Shown: positions 44,203 through 54,987, counted from the first letter of the stretch. The stretch is 64,000 bases of DNA from Holophagales bacterium (GCA_009843505.1 VYDI01000049.1:1-64000); one strand, 5' to 3'. The notes: generated by a model from the letters alone, not told the origin. Numbers and translations are program-made.

Positions 44203-45740
44203 AAGTCAGACACATCGCCCTGGCGGCTCTCGCCGTCACGTTCGTCGCCGTCCCGCTGTGGTCCGACACCGTCGACGAGCGGCTCGATGGCTTCGACACG
44301 TGGGTCGAATCGATCATGCAGGAGTGGAAGGTACCGGGCCTCGGCGTCGCGATCGTCGAGGACGGCAAGACCGTGTTCGCCAAGGGCTACGGCTGGCGCA
44401 ACGTCGAGGAGGAGCTGCCCGTGACTCCCGACACGCTTTTCGCCATCGGCTCGAATACGAAGTCGTTCACGGCCACTCTGCTGGCGATGCAGGTGGACGA
44501 CGGCGCCCTCGCCTGGGACGATCCGATCCGGACGGTGCTGCCCGAATTCCGGCTCCACGACCCGGCGGCGACGGACGAGATGACCGCCGTCGACCTGCTG
44601 AGCCACCGCTCGGGCCTGCCGCGTCACGACCTGTACTGGTACGCCACGGGCAGGAACCGCTCCGAGCTGCTGGCCGGACTTCATCACCTGGAGCCCTCCG
44701 CCTCCTTCAGGAGCAGGTACCAGTACCAGAACCTGATGTTCATGACCGCCGGCATCGTCTCCGAGCGGATCGGCGGCAAGTCGTGGGAGGAGCTGGTCCA
44801 GGAGCGCGTCCTCACTCCGCTCGGCATCGAACGGGCCACTTTCTCGGTCATCCGGATGCAGGAGGACGACGACTTCTCCTACGGCTACGGCGCGGACGAG
44901 GAGATCGAGCGGGTGCCGTTCCGGAACATCGACGCGATCGGGCCGGCCGGATCGATCAACATGTCGGCCCGCGACCTCGCCGCCTACGTCCGCTTCCATC
45001 TGGCCTATGGCAAGGTCGGCGACCAGCAGATCCTGAAGGAAGCCTCGGCGAGGCTCATGCAGTTGCCGCAGATGGTGCTGACCGGCCCGCTCCAGCAGCG
45101 TCTGCAGAACGGCCCGGAGATCGGCGACCCCACCTACGGGCTGGGTCTCATGGTGAGCACCTACCGAGGGCACAAGCACGTCAGCCACGGCGGCGGCATC
45201 GACGGCTTCATCTCGGCGATGGAGTGGCTGCCCGACGAGAAGATCGGCGTCGTCGCGCTGTCCAACACGTCGCACTCCGGAACGGTGCCCGCGCTCGTCG
45301 TGCGCAACGCGTTCGACCGCATGCTGGGCCTCGAGCCGATCGACTGGGCCGAGCGGGCGCGCAAGCAGATCGCGGAAGCGGAGGAGAAGGCCGAGGAAGC
45401 GAAGAAGCAGGACCTCGCGGCCGCGGTGGCGGACACCGAGCCTTCCCACCCACTCGCCGACCACGCCGGCGAGTATGAGCACGAGGGATACGGCAAGGCA
45501 GCCGTGCGGACGGACGGAGACGGCCTGGTCCTCGAGGTCGCCGGCATCGAGTTCCCGCTCCGGCACTACCACTACGACGTGTGGATGGTCCCCTACGACC
45601 TGCCGGCCAGCGCGGCCGCAGCCGGACGCGGCGGCGCCAAGGTCCGCTTCGACTACGGCAACGACGGGAACATCAACGTCGTGGCCGTGCCGCTCGAGCC
45701 GTCCGTCTCGCCCATCCGCTTCCAGCGCGCCGGCGACTGA
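44199..45740 (+). CDS. Secreted serine hydrolase with C-terminal extension
   Basis: This 513-aa class C beta-lactamase-family protein has a signal peptide (MKVRHIALAALAVTFVAVP), SxxK as SNTK in AIGSNTKSF, Tyr-x-Asn as YQN, and HGGGIDGF near residue 330 as third motif. A Glu/Lys/Ala-rich helical linker leads to a C-terminal DUF3471-like lipocalin domain (HAGEYEHEGYGKAAV). D-peptide or D-amino-acid amide hydrolysis is the common activity of related enzymes. It overlaps the M19-like gene (ATGA) and is followed 17 nt later by a transporter. Confidence 0.9.
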   Translation: MKVRHIALAALAVTFVAVPLWSDTVDERLDGFDTWVESIMQEWKVPGLGVAIVEDGKTVFAKGYGWRNVEEELPVTPDTLFAIGSNTKSFTATLLAMQVDDGALAWDDPIRTVLPEFRLHDPAATDEMTAVDLLSHRSGLPRHDLYWYATGRNRSELLAGLHHLEPSASFRSRYQYQNLMFMTAGIVSERIGGKSWEELVQERVLTPLGIERATFSVIRMQEDDDFSYGYGADEEIERVPFRNIDAIGPAGSINMSARDLAAYVRFHLAYGKVGDQQILKEASARLMQLPQMVLTGPLQQRLQNGPEIGDPTYGLGLMVSTYRGHKHVSHGGGIDGFISAMEWLPDEKIGVVALSNTSHSGTVPALVVRNAFDRMLGLEPIDWAERARKQIAEAEEKAEEAKKQDLAAAVADTEPSHPLADHAGEYEHEGYGKAAVRTDGDGLVLEVAGIEFPLRHYHYDVWMVPYDLPASAAAAGRGGAKVRFDYGNDGNINVVAVPLEPSVSPIRFQRAGD

Positions 45741-45757
45741 CGCGGGCGGCGACGGCA

Positions 45758-46897
45758 ATGCCGGGCAGGGAGCCAACCCGCTTCCACACCCTGCTTCTGC
45801 CGGCGATCATCGCGCAGTCGATGATCATCGGCGGCGGCTACGCGACGGGACGGGAAGTCGTCCAGTACGCCGGCCGCTTCGGGAACTGGGGCTGGCTGTC
45901 GGTCGCGATCATCGCCGTCTGCTTCTCGCTCGTCATGGTGCTGGCCTTCGAACTGGCGCGGCTGGCCGGCGCCTACGACTACAAGGCCTGGAGCCGGAAC
46001 CTGGTCGGGCCGTTCTGGTGGCTCGTCGACCTCCTCTTCCTGAGCATGATGCTGCTGGTCATCGCCGTCATGACCGCGGCCATCGGCGAAGTCCTCCAGC
46101 AGACCCTGGCGTTCCCGAAGCCGCTCAGCCTGGTTCTGGCCCTGGCCTGCGTCGGCTTCCTCACGTGGCGCGGGTCCGGCTTCATCGAGCGGGCGAAGAC
46201 CTGGGGCAGCGCGGCCCTGTACCTGGGCTACTGCGCCTTCTCGGTCCTCGTGCTGACGGCGCCCGTCGGCGACACTGCCGCGTCGCCACCGCCGGGCTCC
46301 GAGGCCGGAGCGGGAGAGGTCGTCATCACGGCCGTCCTGTACGTCGCCTACAACGTCGCCGTCGTGCCGGCCGTCCTCTTCTGCCTGCACCGTCAGACCC
46401 GGCGCAGCGAGACCTTCACGTCCGGGATCCTCTCCGGCCTGGCGATGACCATTCCGTTCGCACTGACCCTGGCCTGCCTCCTGCGGTTCCCCCACGCCTC
46501 GGTGATGGACGCGGAAGTGCCCTGGCTGCGACTGATCGGCACCGCGGCCGACGGCCGTGCCGGCGGCGCGGCCCTCTGGATCGCGATCTTCGGACTGGTC
46601 GCCGGCTGGACGCTGATCGAGACCGCCGTCGGCTCGATTCACGCGCTCCTCCACCGCGTCGAACGCAACCTCGGCGACCTGCCGCGCCGCTGGAGGCCCG
46701 CCTCCGGCGAACTGACGCCGAGGCAGAAGGCGCTGACGGCCGTCCTCGTCCTCGCGGCCGCCGCCGGCCTCTCCACGATCGGCATCATCGACCTCGTCGC
46801 CAGAGGCTACGGCACGCTCGCCTGGGGCTTCATCGCGCTGATCGTGCTGCCGCTGTTCGTCGTCGTGCCATACCGGGCGTTCAGGACGTCGGCATGA
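45758..46897 (+). CDS. YkvI-like membrane transporter
   Basis: This 379-aa protein has about ten transmembrane helices and the N-terminal segment LLPAIIAQSMIIGGGYATGREVVQYAGRFG. The latter matches the YkvI-type transporters of the LeuT/APC superfamily, which have an unwound first helix with a G-G-G/A-T-G motif. The substrate is unknown; amino acids are plausible given its neighbours. The ATG at 45758 lies 17 nt after the serine hydrolase stop. It is last in a three-gene operon. Confidence 0.75.
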   Translation: MPGREPTRFHTLLLPAIIAQSMIIGGGYATGREVVQYAGRFGNWGWLSVAIIAVCFSLVMVLAFELARLAGAYDYKAWSRNLVGPFWWLVDLLFLSMMLLVIAVMTAAIGEVLQQTLAFPKPLSLVLALACVGFLTWRGSGFIERAKTWGSAALYLGYCAFSVLVLTAPVGDTAASPPPGSEAGAGEVVITAVLYVAYNVAVVPAVLFCLHRQTRRSETFTSGILSGLAMTIPFALTLACLLRFPHASVMDAEVPWLRLIGTAADGRAGGAALWIAIFGLVAGWTLIETAVGSIHALLHRVERNLGDLPRRWRPASGELTPRQKALTAVLVLAAAAGLSTIGIIDLVARGYGTLAWGFIALIVLPLFVVVPYRAFRTSA

Positions 46898-46904
46898 GCC
46901 CCAC

Positions 46905-46954
46905 GCTGGGTGCGCCGGCGTGTAGCGCCGGCCTCCGGAGTTCTGCCGCGCCTA
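46905..46954. repeat. Dispersed palindromic repeat, variant B (copy 5)
   Basis: GCTGGGTGC leads into a CGCCGGCG arm, a TGTAG loop and the GCGCCGGC arm, followed by CCTCCGGAGTTCTGCCGCGC. It shares the hairpin and GCACCCAG side with variant A, and the tail with the copy at the window start, linking the two variants. It lies exactly in the 54-bp gap between the convergent transporter and Yip1-like genes. Confidence 0.75.
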
Positions 46955-47695
46955 GCGGATGGACTGAACGAAGACGCTGTTCGTTCTTTCGAGCCCCTCC
47001 CCAAGAGCGGCCATGACCGCCGCGTAGAACCCCGCGATACCGAGTCCCGTCCACTTCGACACTCGAGCCACCACCCCGATACCCAGCCCGAGCAGAATCA
47101 ACGTCCAAAGGGAGACGGCGAGGCTGACGGCCCCCTCGAGCAGCGCCCCGACGGTGGTGTGAAGTGCCGGATTCGAGAAGTCGAGTTCGAATCCCGACGA
47201 CGCGTCGGGAGGTTCAAGCACCTGACGGCCCTTCGACAGCAAGTAGCTGACGAGGTTGCCCAGGCGGCCGACCACGTAGACGTGGACCATCAGTGAGAAC
47301 AACGTCAGGAAAGGCAGTTTGGCTCCGAAGACGAGTGACAGTCGCCAGACCAGTAGAGCCTCGATCGGCAGCGCGATCAGTACGGCCGCGGCCATGACCG
47401 TGCTGGGTCCGTAGAGGTTCACGGCCGACTCCCCGTCTCCCATGATGGCAGCCAAATCCCGCTGCCCGAGCACCGTCCTAAGGGCGAGGACCGCCAGGAT
47501 CACCGCGAGGGCTGCAACCCATGGCCGGCGCTCGCGGATGATCTCGAAGCTGGTCCGCGGAAACGCGACGATCCCGACGAGGGCTTTCAGCCCGGCAAAG
47601 CCACCGACCACAGTCCCCGTGCCCGGAGTGGGCGCTTCGTCTGCCTCGGTCCCGGTCGAGGGACCTGCATTGCCTGGCTTCTGATCCTCGACCAT
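46952..47695 (-). CDS. Yip1-domain-like membrane protein
   Basis: This 247-aa protein has an N-terminal Gly/Thr/Pro-rich cytoplasmic segment, then five or so membrane helices. FEIIRERRPWVAALAVILAVLAL opens the membrane part and resembles the start of bacterial Yip1-family proteins (phenylalanine-rich 'P-x-x-x-F..I' before helix 1). The function of bacterial Yip1 proteins is unknown. It starts 14 nt after the aldo/keto reductase stop and is probably co-transcribed with it. Confidence 0.6.
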   Translation of the reverse strand: MVEDQKPGNAGPSTGTEADEAPTPGTGTVVGGFAGLKALVGIVAFPRTSFEIIRERRPWVAALAVILAVLALRTVLGQRDLAAIMGDGESAVNLYGPSTVMAAAVLIALPIEALLVWRLSLVFGAKLPFLTLFSLMVHVYVVGRLGNLVSYLLSKGRQVLEPPDASSGFELDFSNPALHTTVGALLEGAVSLAVSLWTLILLGLGIGVVARVSKWTGLGIAGFYAAVMAALGEGLERTNSVFVQSIR

Positions 47696-47709
47696 CGCGA
47701 GGTCCCAGA

Positions 47710-48678
47710 CTAGAACAGGTTCGCCCGCGGCGTGTACACCTCTTCGAGCCGCTTCTTCTCCTCGGCGGTCAGCTCGACGTCGAGCGACGACACTGCCTCA
47801 TCCAGGTGGCTCATCTTCGTGACGCCGACGATCGGCGACGCGACAACGGGATTGGCCAGGACCCAGGCCATCGCGACCTGGGCCCGGGACACGCCCTTGT
47901 CCCGCGCCACCTCGCCCAGCCGATCAACGATCGGCCGGTCCTTCGCCTCGTCGAAACGTCTCGCCATCATCGGGTCGCTCTGCGACCGGCGCGTCGTCTC
48001 GTCCCAGTCGCGGGTCAGCAACCCCCGGCCCAGCGGGCTCCACGGGATCGTCCCGATGCCCTGATCGGCGCAGAGGGGGTGCATCTCGCGTTCCTCTTCG
48101 CGCTGGAGGAGGCTGTACTGGTTCTGCATGCTGACGAACTTCGTGAAGCCGCGGCGTTCACTGGTGTAGAGCGCCTTGCTGAACTGCCACGCCCACATCG
48201 ACGAGGCGCCGATGTAGCGGACCTTGCCGGACGTCACCGCGTCGTGCAGCGCGCCCAGTGTCTCCTCGATCGACGTCCGATCGTCCCAGCGGTGGATCTG
48301 GTAGAGGTCGATGTAGTCGGTTCCCAGACGGCGCAACGACGCATCGAGCTCGGTCATGATCGCCTTGCGCGAGAGCCCCCGGGCGTTGCGCCCCCGCCGG
48401 ACAGGGAAGTAGACCTTGGTCGCGATGACGACCTCGTCGCGGTTCGCCATGTCCCGCAACGCCCTGCCCGTGATCTCCTCGCTCGAGCCGATCGAGTAGG
48501 CGTTCGCCGTGTCGAAGAAGTTGATGCCCAGATCGAGCGCCTTCTCGATGATCGGGCGGCTGGCAGCTTCATCGAGACTCCAGTCGTGAGCCCCCGGCGA
48601 CTCTTCGCCGAAGCTCATGCATCCGAGACAGATCCGGGATACCTCGAGACCGGAACTGCCCAACTTCGTGTACTTCAT
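47710..48678 (-). CDS. Aldo/keto reductase
   Basis: This 322-aa TIM-barrel oxidoreductase has catalytic Asp and Tyr in FFDTANAYSIGSSEE, Lys in VVIATKVYFP and His in YQIHRWDD, with the C-terminal NADPH-site region VVASPIVGVTKMSHLDEAV. It reduces aldehydes or ketones with NADPH. The ATG at 48678 is chosen because GGAGGA lies 7 nt upstream; a TTG 15 nt earlier would cover that site. It lies between the 3-hydroxyisobutyrate dehydrogenase-like gene (43 nt upstream) and the Yip1-like gene. Confidence 0.93.
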   Translation of the reverse strand: MKYTKLGSSGLEVSRICLGCMSFGEESPGAHDWSLDEAASRPIIEKALDLGINFFDTANAYSIGSSEEITGRALRDMANRDEVVIATKVYFPVRRGRNARGLSRKAIMTELDASLRRLGTDYIDLYQIHRWDDRTSIEETLGALHDAVTSGKVRYIGASSMWAWQFSKALYTSERRGFTKFVSMQNQYSLLQREEEREMHPLCADQGIGTIPWSPLGRGLLTRDWDETTRRSQSDPMMARRFDEAKDRPIVDRLGEVARDKGVSRAQVAMAWVLANPVVASPIVGVTKMSHLDEAVSSLDVELTAEEKKRLEEVYTPRANLF

Positions 48679-48721
48679 CCCAGATTCCTCCAAACGGGCC
48701 TCAGAATCGAAGGCCGTATCT

Positions 48722-49522
48722 TCAGGCCTCCGGCTGACCCGAGTCCAGACTCGCCTTCACCAGCGGCGCCTCGACGTCGAACTCCCTGGCGACGTCCAGG
48801 CACAGGGACAGGTCCTTGACCGGCATCGCCGGCCAGGTCACGCGCCGCCGGGGCATCGGGAAGTTCTTCGAGACGAAGCTCCGGCCCGTCGACACGTTCA
48901 GGATCTCCATGAACCGGTCCAGGTCCATGCCGTAGGCGCCGACAACCTCGCGCACCTCCTGGACGAGCGCCCAGGTGCCAAGCGCGATCGCGTTGTTGCC
49001 AATCTTCATCGCCTGACCGGCGCCGACGCCGCCGCAGTGCATCGTCGTGCCGAGCACGTCGAAGGCCTCCCGGCACCGGTCGATCGTGGCCGCGTCGCCT
49101 CCGGCCATCAGGGTGAGCGTGCCCTCCCTGGCGCCGGCCACGAGCCCGCTGACCGGGCAGTCGATCACGTCCACCCGTTGAGATGCCACCTCTCTCGCGA
49201 GTGCCTGGCAGTAGACCGGCGACATTGTGCTCATGACCACGACGATCGCGCCCTCACGCAGAGTGCTCAACGCTCCGTCTTCACCGCACAGCACGCGGTC
49301 GGTCTGCTCCTCGTCCCAGACGATCGTCATCAGGATGTCGGCGTGTTCGCCGACTTCGCGCGGCGTCCCAAGCTCTTCGATCCCCTTCGCCGCAAGCCGC
49401 TCGATCGCGTCGCGGCTGCGGTTGATCGAGCTGACGACCCGAAAGCCGGCATCGAGCAGGCGGGCCGCCATCGGTTCGCCCATGGCGCCGAGTCCGATGA
49501 AACCGATCGTGGGTCGTGGCAT
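48722..49522 (-). CDS. 3-hydroxyisobutyrate dehydrogenase-family NAD(P)-dependent oxidoreductase
   Basis: This 266-aa beta-hydroxyacid dehydrogenase has the Rossmann motif FIGLGAMGEPMAARL at residues 8-22, the substrate loop DCPVSGLVAGAREGTLTLMAGG, and the catalytic Lys in AMKIGNNAI. It would oxidise a 3-hydroxy acid or reduce the semialdehyde. At 266 aa it is slightly short at the C-terminus compared with family members of about 290. It is divergent from a TetR gene, and a shared palindrome lies between them. Confidence 0.92.
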   Translation of the reverse strand: MPRPTIGFIGLGAMGEPMAARLLDAGFRVVSSINRSRDAIERLAAKGIEELGTPREVGEHADILMTIVWDEEQTDRVLCGEDGALSTLREGAIVVVMSTMSPVYCQALAREVASQRVDVIDCPVSGLVAGAREGTLTLMAGGDAATIDRCREAFDVLGTTMHCGGVGAGQAMKIGNNAIALGTWALVQEVREVVGAYGMDLDRFMEILNVSTGRSFVSKNFPMPRRRVTWPAMPVKDLSLCLDVAREFDVEAPLVKASLDSGQPEA

Positions 49523-49538
49523 GGTCCAGGTTCTCTCT

Positions 49539-49568
49539 TTTACTTATTGGACGATTTTCGTCTAAAGT
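49539..49568 (+). promoter_or_regulatory. Divergent promoter/operator between dehydrogenase and TetR genes
   Basis: TTGGACGA (49547-49554) and TCGTCTAA (49558-49565) form a 7-of-8 palindrome around TTT, typical of TetR operators. TTTACT (49539-49544) and TAAAGT (49563-49568), 18 bp apart, could be the TetR gene's -35 and -10 boxes, so the operator fills the spacer. The GTG at 49576 is 7 nt from that -10 box. Confidence 0.6.
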
Positions 49569-49575
49569 GTACATC

Positions 49576-50145
49576 GTGCCTCAAGCCGATGCCAGCGACT
49601 ACGAGACCGCCGCGCAAGTGCTCGCCGAGTTCGCGAGCACGGGTTACGCGAAGACGTCGATGACCTCCCTGGCCGAAGCGGCTGGCGTCGCGCGGCAGAC
49701 GATCTACAACCGTTTCGGGCGCAAGGAGGCAGTGCTCGAATGGGCGATAGGCGCCGTTGTCCGTTCGCTGCGGGCAGACGCGTTTGCCTGTCTCGCCGAC
49801 CCGGACAGACCGACGGAGCAGGCCCTGCTCGACGCCTTCTGCTGCTGGCTGGGACCGGTCGTGAGGTTCGTTCGCGACGGTCGCTACGGCGAGGAGATCC
49901 TCGGGCTCGGCAACGCCGCGAGGCGACGCACGGGCTCGTACCCCCTCGACGCCTTCACTTCCGAGGTCACCGGCGCGCTGCTGACGCGACGAGTCCGCCA
50001 GCAACGTCGGGAGGCCGCCGACCTGGCGTTCGTCCTTGTCATGGCGGCCAAGGGGCTTCTCGCCGACAGCGAGACCGAAGTCGACTTCCGAACCGGTATG
50101 GCGCGCGCCCTTCGCGGGGCCGGAATCAACAGTTCGTCCGACTGA
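49576..50145 (+). CDS. TetR family transcriptional regulator
   Basis: This regulator of about 189 aa has the helix-turn-helix in MTSLAEAAGVARQTIYNRFGRKEAVLEW and a helical ligand-binding C-terminus. In-frame GTG codons at 49576 and 49567 are both possible. The former is preferred because the predicted -10 box overlaps the latter; the upstream ATG at 49516 region would cross the operator. It is divergent from the hydroxyacid dehydrogenase, which it probably represses together with itself, and is followed by an SDR gene 35 nt downstream. Confidence 0.88.
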   Translation: MPQADASDYETAAQVLAEFASTGYAKTSMTSLAEAAGVARQTIYNRFGRKEAVLEWAIGAVVRSLRADAFACLADPDRPTEQALLDAFCCWLGPVVRFVRDGRYGEEILGLGNAARRRTGSYPLDAFTSEVTGALLTRRVRQQRREAADLAFVLVMAAKGLLADSETEVDFRTGMARALRGAGINSSSD

Positions 50146-50180
50146 ATCAGCAATCAAACCCCTAAGGGAGATCCAGATAG

Positions 50181-51017
50181 ATGACAGACCGCACCGTACT
50201 CATCACCGGCTGCTCGAGCGGCTTCGGCAAGCTGGCAGTCCACACCTTCCGAGCCAACAGCTGGAACGTCGTGGCCACGATGCGATCGCCGGAGAAGGAA
50301 GCGGAGCTCACGGGCCTCGAAGGCGTCCTGGTTACGAGGCTCGACGTCAAGGATCCGCGGAGCATCGACGCCGCCTTCGAGCAGGGCACCGCCGCGTTCG
50401 GCCCGATCGACGCGGTCGTCAATAACGCCGGCTACGGCAGCAACGCGCTCTTCGAGCAGTCGCCCGATGCCTCCGTCCGCGACATCTACGAGACGAACGT
50501 GTTCGGCCTGATGAACGTGATGCGCCGCGCCCTGCCCGACATGCGGAAACGGGGCTCCGGCTGCATCATCAACGTGACGTCGATGGGGGGCCTGATGGGC
50601 CTGCTCGGCAACTCGGTCTACTCGTCGTCGAAGTTCGCGGTCGAGGGACTCACCGAGGCCCTCGCGCTCGAGTACAAACCGCTCGGCATACGCGTCGTTT
50701 CCGTTGCGCCCGGGGCCTATCTGACGACCGCGTTCGGCACCAACACGGACAACTACGTCGAGACCGGCGACCCGCAACTCGTCGAGCACTCGCGGATGCT
50801 CCGCGACCACTTCGCCGCGATCATCGGAAACGGTGAGCCGCAGGACCCGCAGGAGGTGGCGGACAAGATCTACGAGTGCGTGACCCGGAACGACATCCCG
50901 GTGCACAACCCCGTCGGCGCCGACGCGGAGCGGCTCAGCGGTCTGATCGACAGCCTGCCGTCACGCCAGGCGTTCGTCGCCGCGATGGAGCAGATGCTGC
51001 TGCCGCCGGCCGGCTAG
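50181..51017 (+). CDS. SDR family oxidoreductase
   Basis: This 278-aa classical SDR has ITGCSSGFGK near residues 8-17 (a TGxxxGxG variant with Phe), NNAGYG, Ser in NVTSMGG and YSSSK with catalytic Tyr and Lys. The long C-terminal region after PGAYLTT resembles SDRs acting on lipophilic or steroid-like substrates. A GGGAG site stands 13 nt before the ATG. It follows the TetR gene on the same strand and may belong to its regulon. Confidence 0.9.
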   Translation: MTDRTVLITGCSSGFGKLAVHTFRANSWNVVATMRSPEKEAELTGLEGVLVTRLDVKDPRSIDAAFEQGTAAFGPIDAVVNNAGYGSNALFEQSPDASVRDIYETNVFGLMNVMRRALPDMRKRGSGCIINVTSMGGLMGLLGNSVYSSSKFAVEGLTEALALEYKPLGIRVVSVAPGAYLTTAFGTNTDNYVETGDPQLVEHSRMLRDHFAAIIGNGEPQDPQEVADKIYECVTRNDIPVHNPVGADAERLSGLIDSLPSRQAFVAAMEQMLLPPAG

Positions 51018-51079
51018 GTGCCGCCGTAGGGCCCGTCGTGCCCAGACATCCGTACGTCAGGGCCGTCTGGCGGTCGCGG

Positions 51080-51334
51080 TCACCCTGGTCGTAGACGCTT
51101 CTCACCCTCCAGACGCCCATCGACCTCAAGCTCGTCGGTGAGCTGGTTCAATCGAGTGGTGTCGAAGCCCGGTCGCAGACCGAGTTCGCTGGGGCGGGTG
51201 TGATGCGGCTTCGCCGGGGACCGTCCCTCCCGCTGAAGGCCGTTGCCGGAAAGCAGACTGACGAACTGGTTGAGCGACTTCCGGATCCAGGTCACGTTGA
51301 AGCGGCTCAGCCGCACGCCCATGCTACAGCTCAC
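51080..51334 (-). pseudogene. Possible remnant of a RHH/VapB-type antitoxin
   Basis: The 306-bp gap after the SDR holds an 84-codon minus-strand frame. Its middle and end (SLNQFVSLLSGNG, then LGLRPGFDTTRLNQLTDELEVDGRL) look like the C-terminal part of a small antitoxin, but the DNA-binding N-terminus is missing and the start overlaps the 3' end of the DUF4143 gene. No ribosome site or toxin partner is seen. I read it as a decayed fragment; it may also be chance coding. Confidence 0.3.
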
Positions 51335-52550
51335 CGAAAGGCAGGGCCGTCGCTCCCGGACCCAACGGCAGTCGCACGTCGCCGGGATGAACGACGTATC
51401 CGGGGGCGGCAGATTCTCCGAGGTCCCTCTGCAACGTCCTGATCGGCTTGGCCATCGCCGGGCGCGGCGTGGCCGACGCCTTCACCTCGATTGGCACGAG
51501 TTTCCCTCCCTCCTCGATCACGAAGTCGACCTCGGTACCGGCCCTCGTTCGCCAGAAGTAGACCCGCGGCGCCTCTCCGCGGTGAGTCAGCGTTCTTGTG
51601 ATCTCGGACAGGACCGCGGTCTCCATGATCGGGCCCCTCATCGGCCCGGAGGCCGCATGCTCCGGGTCTCTCAACCCGACCAGGTGGCACAAGGTGCCGA
51701 CATCGGTGAAGTACACCTTCGGCGTCTTGACGAGCCGCTTGCCGACATTCGCGAAGTACGGGCGCAGCACGATCACCTGGTAGGTAGCCTCCAGCATCGA
51801 TAGCCAGGCCTTCGCCGTGTTGACCGCAACTCCGAGATCCCTGGCGACATCGGCCAGATTCAGCAACTGAGCGCTTCGGGCCGCGAGCACCCGAAGAAAG
51901 CTCTGGTACTGGTTCAGGTCGCCGACATTGCGGACGGTGCGGACGTCCCGTTCGAGATACGTCTGCATGTAGCTCGCGTGCCACAGAACCGGGTCCCGGC
52001 CGGGGCTTGCCGCGAGTTCCGGGTAGCCGCCTCGAAGGAAGGTATGCCACAGGTCACCGAACGCGACTCCAGGCGCGGCCCTGCCCTCGTGACCACCTTC
52101 CCAAGGCAGACCAAGGCCCGGCCGGCCCTCGGCCTCCCGCCGCGACAGAGGAAAGAGCCGGAGAACCGCCGCGCGGCCCGCCAGAGACTCCGTCACCTTC
52201 TCGGCGAGCATCAGATTCTGAGACCCCGTCAAGATGTACTGGCCGTGGGCGCCGCGGTCCGCGTCGATTCGCTCCCGGACGTAGGGCAACAGGTTCGGAG
52301 CGTGCTGCACCTCGTCGAAGATGACCGGCGGACCGTTCATCTCCAGGAAGCCCCGCGGGTCGTCGAGAGCGGCCGCCCGCACATCGGGAAGATCCAGCGA
52401 GACGTAGCGGTAGCTGGCACCGAAAACGCGCTGAAGCAGCGTCGTCTTGCCGGCCTGTCGCGGACCGGTCAGCACGACCGCCGGGAACTCCGAGGCTGCC
52501 CGCTGCACGACGGGCTCCAGGGATCGCTCGATGTATCGCTGCCTCGGCAC
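51324..52550 (-). CDS. AAA_14/DUF4143 ATP-binding protein
   Basis: This 408-aa protein has Walker A TGPRQAGKTTLLQ, Walker B VIFDEVQHAPNLLPYVRERID and the sensor region YILTGSQNLML in the N-terminal ATPase. A C-terminal DUF4143 half has a nuclease-like fold region (YFWRTRAGTEVDFVIEEGGKLVPIEVKA), which carries the E/D...E-V-K arrangement of PD-(D/E)xK nucleases. The GTG start at 52550 has GGAG upstream. The family is widespread and proposed to act in defence or toxin-antitoxin-like roles; the function is not established. An inverted repeat lies just upstream. Confidence 0.9.
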   Translation of the reverse strand: MPRQRYIERSLEPVVQRAASEFPAVVLTGPRQAGKTTLLQRVFGASYRYVSLDLPDVRAAALDDPRGFLEMNGPPVIFDEVQHAPNLLPYVRERIDADRGAHGQYILTGSQNLMLAEKVTESLAGRAAVLRLFPLSRREAEGRPGLGLPWEGGHEGRAAPGVAFGDLWHTFLRGGYPELAASPGRDPVLWHASYMQTYLERDVRTVRNVGDLNQYQSFLRVLAARSAQLLNLADVARDLGVAVNTAKAWLSMLEATYQVIVLRPYFANVGKRLVKTPKVYFTDVGTLCHLVGLRDPEHAASGPMRGPIMETAVLSEITRTLTHRGEAPRVYFWRTRAGTEVDFVIEEGGKLVPIEVKASATPRPAMAKPIRTLQRDLGESAAPGYVVHPGDVRLPLGPGATALPFGEL

Positions 52551-52569
52551 GGCTACTCCGTAAGTGGCA

Positions 52570-52592
52570 ATTGTGCATTTCTACTGCACAAT
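52570..52592. promoter_or_regulatory. Inverted repeat, probable operator of the DUF4143 gene
   Basis: ATTGTGCA (52570-52577) and TGCACAAT (52585-52592) are perfect 8-bp arms with a 7-nt spacer, 20-42 bp upstream of the GTG start. Such a repeat suggests binding by a dimeric regulator, possibly the encoded protein itself. Confidence 0.55.
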
Positions 52593-52616
52593 GTCCACCC
52601 TTATCCTGCGTCGGAA

Positions 52617-52643
52617 GCCGGCGGGGACGCCGGCGCACCCAGT
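52617..52643. repeat. Dispersed palindromic repeat, variant A (copy 6)
   Basis: This 27-bp copy is identical to those at 23558 and 42859: GCCGGCG, loop, CGCCGGC, then GCACCCAGT. It lies between the katG stop and the DUF4143 promoter, where it could end katG transcription. Confidence 0.85.
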
Positions 52644-52671
52644 CTGAAAGCCCCTTCGAGGCGCGCCCGAA

Positions 52672-54879
<2,208 letters not shown>

Positions 54880-54987
54880 CGTGGTGCTTCTCCCCTCTGT
54901 GTTCAGCGTCTTTCGCTAACCGCTGTATACAAGGATCCGGAGGCATTGAAAAGTCCCGGGGCGGCGGAACATGACAAGCTCACCGGG

